Positions 4,866 through 5,570 of a DNA stretch of 5,570 bases are shown piece after piece. Origin of the DNA: RGIG2094 sp045660065 (GTDB lineage Bacteria > Bacillota > Clostridia > RGIG6154); the NCBI GenBank assembly GCA_045660065.1, contig JAZRDC010000080.1, positions 1 to 5,570 of the forward strand. The letters are read 5' to 3'. Within the stretch, counting starts at the first letter, position 1. Each line of letters begins with the position of its first letter. The translations under genes were made by a program, and so were the position numbers. Under the pieces are notes generated by a model that saw nothing but the letters and a program-made list of their open reading frames with translations, was not told where the DNA came from and searched no databases.

Positions 4866-5570
4866 TTAATTTCTCCCCTTTATTTCCTCATAAATTCTTT
4901 TATAAGTGAGTGCATCTTTTGCCTGCATTCCCGGCGATTCACAGATGATTACAGGTGAAAGGTCTTTTTTTACAATAAGTTCTGCAAACGGGTCAAAGCA
5001 AGGACCGAATGAGTCATCATCATATGGAATATGCTTTTTCTCCCCGCCTGTTGTGTACTCAATTCTTGTAAAATGAACGTGGAAATTTTTTGCCCTGTCA
5101 GCCCCCAGTTCATTTTCTATCAAATTTACTATTCTTTCAAAATCTTTGTATTCGTTAAGGCTTCCCATTTCTCTTGCGTTAACATGACCAAAGTCAACAC
5201 AAGGCACAAAATTTTCTGAAATTTTGCAAAGCTTTATCACTTCTTCAACAGTTCCCAACTGATTGATTTTGCCCATAGTTTCAGGGCAAAGAGATATTTC
5301 TTCAAACCCACCGTTTTTTATTTCTTCTTTTGCAATTTCAAGAGTGCTTTTTGCCAAGTCCAGTGCTTCTTCTCTTGACATTTTACTGCACGACCCCGAA
5401 TGCACAACAATTCTTTTTGCGCCCATAAACTTTGCTGCCGCCATAGTCTGCATAATGTAGTCTACGCTTTTTAATCTTTTTTCTTCTTCAACAGAAGAAA
5501 GGCTTATAAAATATGGTGCGTGAACGCTTAAGTAAATTCCGTTTTTGTCCGCTTCGTCACCCAAAGTCTG
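4866..5570 (-). CDS. Endonuclease IV-like / xylose isomerase-like TIM-barrel protein (N-terminus outside window)
   Basis: The frame is open to the right edge and shows 234 residues; by comparison with endonuclease IV (about 280 residues) roughly 50 N-terminal residues are missing. Numbers here count from base 5564 (the TTG there is an internal Leu). AP endonuclease family 2 members are zinc TIM barrels that cut DNA at abasic sites. By eye, likely metal ligands are His15 in SVHAPY, His55 in VVHSGS, Glu95 in CPETMG, Asp124 and His127 in VDFGH, His162 or His164 in FHVHF, His178 and Glu209 in ICESPG. The D-x-H pair of true endonuclease IV reads K-x-H here (176-178), so a DNA repair role is uncertain. 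FGPCFDPFAELIV and ICESPG match a subgroup often annotated only as TIM barrel protein. The stop at 4866 abuts the aroQ start, so both are probably one transcript. Confidence 0.8.
   Translation of the reverse strand, partial: QTLGDEADKNGIYLSVHAPYFISLSSVEEEKRLKSVDYIMQTMAAAKFMGAKRIVVHSGSCSKMSREEALDLAKSTLEIAKEEIKNGGFEEISLCPETMGKINQLGTVEEVIKLCKISENFVPCVDFGHVNAREMGSLNEYKDFERIVNLIENELGADRAKNFHVHFTRIEYTTGGEKKHIPYDDDSFGPCFDPFAELIVKKDLSPVIICESPGMQAKDALTYKRIYEEIKGRN
4873..4880 (-). promoter_or_regulatory. Ribosome binding site of aroQ, inside the end of the TIM-barrel gene
   Basis: AAGGGGAG on the minus strand lies 7 nt before the aroQ ATG at 4865 and is itself within the last codons (Lys-Gly-Arg) of the upstream gene. 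With the stop and start codons directly adjacent, translational coupling is likely. Confidence 0.78.

Noticed and set aside
1..5570. A novel defence, secretion or mobile system across the window
   Set aside because: All genes belong to recognisable housekeeping or metabolic families, and there are no transposase, integrase, toxin-antitoxin or phage signatures.

Overview
This AT-rich window looks like a chromosomal housekeeping segment of a low-GC Gram-positive bacterium, most likely a member of the Clostridia. The evidence is the strong GGAGG-type ribosome binding sites, an EF-P with a Gram-positive-style PGKGAAF loop, a clostridial CD1247-like zinc-ribbon protein, and the gene order aroQ - Xaa-Pro peptidase - efp, which is known from Bacillus subtilis (yqhS-yqhT-efp) and many Clostridia. 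The reading frames use the standard code. I see no phage, transposon, CRISPR, tRNA or rRNA sequence.

Layout. On the plus strand, 1-678 is the 3' part of a rodA gene (peptidoglycan polymerase of the elongasome), cut by the left edge. It ends at a perfect, bidirectional intrinsic terminator (688-719) that also serves the genes converging from the right. Everything else is on the minus strand and reads right to left: an endonuclease IV-like TIM-barrel protein (cut by the right edge), aroQ (type II 3-dehydroquinate dehydratase), an M24B Xaa-Pro peptidase, efp (elongation factor P), a cytoplasmic GH31 glycosidase, and a small, extremely acidic, cysteine-rich CD1247-like protein.

The minus-strand genes form a tight operon-like run. 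The TIM-barrel gene stop abuts the aroQ start, aroQ and the peptidase overlap by 20 nt, and the ribosome binding site of the last gene overlaps the GH31 stop codon. The one larger gap, before efp (3344-3409), contains a good sigma-A-type promoter, so efp, the GH31 gene and the last gene can probably be expressed separately from the upstream genes. There are no gene-free stretches over 300 bases.

The genes are not one pathway. aroQ serves the shikimate route to aromatic amino acids. The Xaa-Pro peptidase cleaves X-Pro peptide bonds and EF-P relieves ribosome stalling at polyproline, a thematic proline link. The GH31 enzyme appears to be an accessory gene placed between efp and the CD1247-like gene. 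I did not find a convincing undescribed system. The points most worth a second look are the Cys/Asp-rich putative metal-binding tract, the GH31 placement, and an apparently altered metal-ligand motif in the endonuclease IV-like protein.
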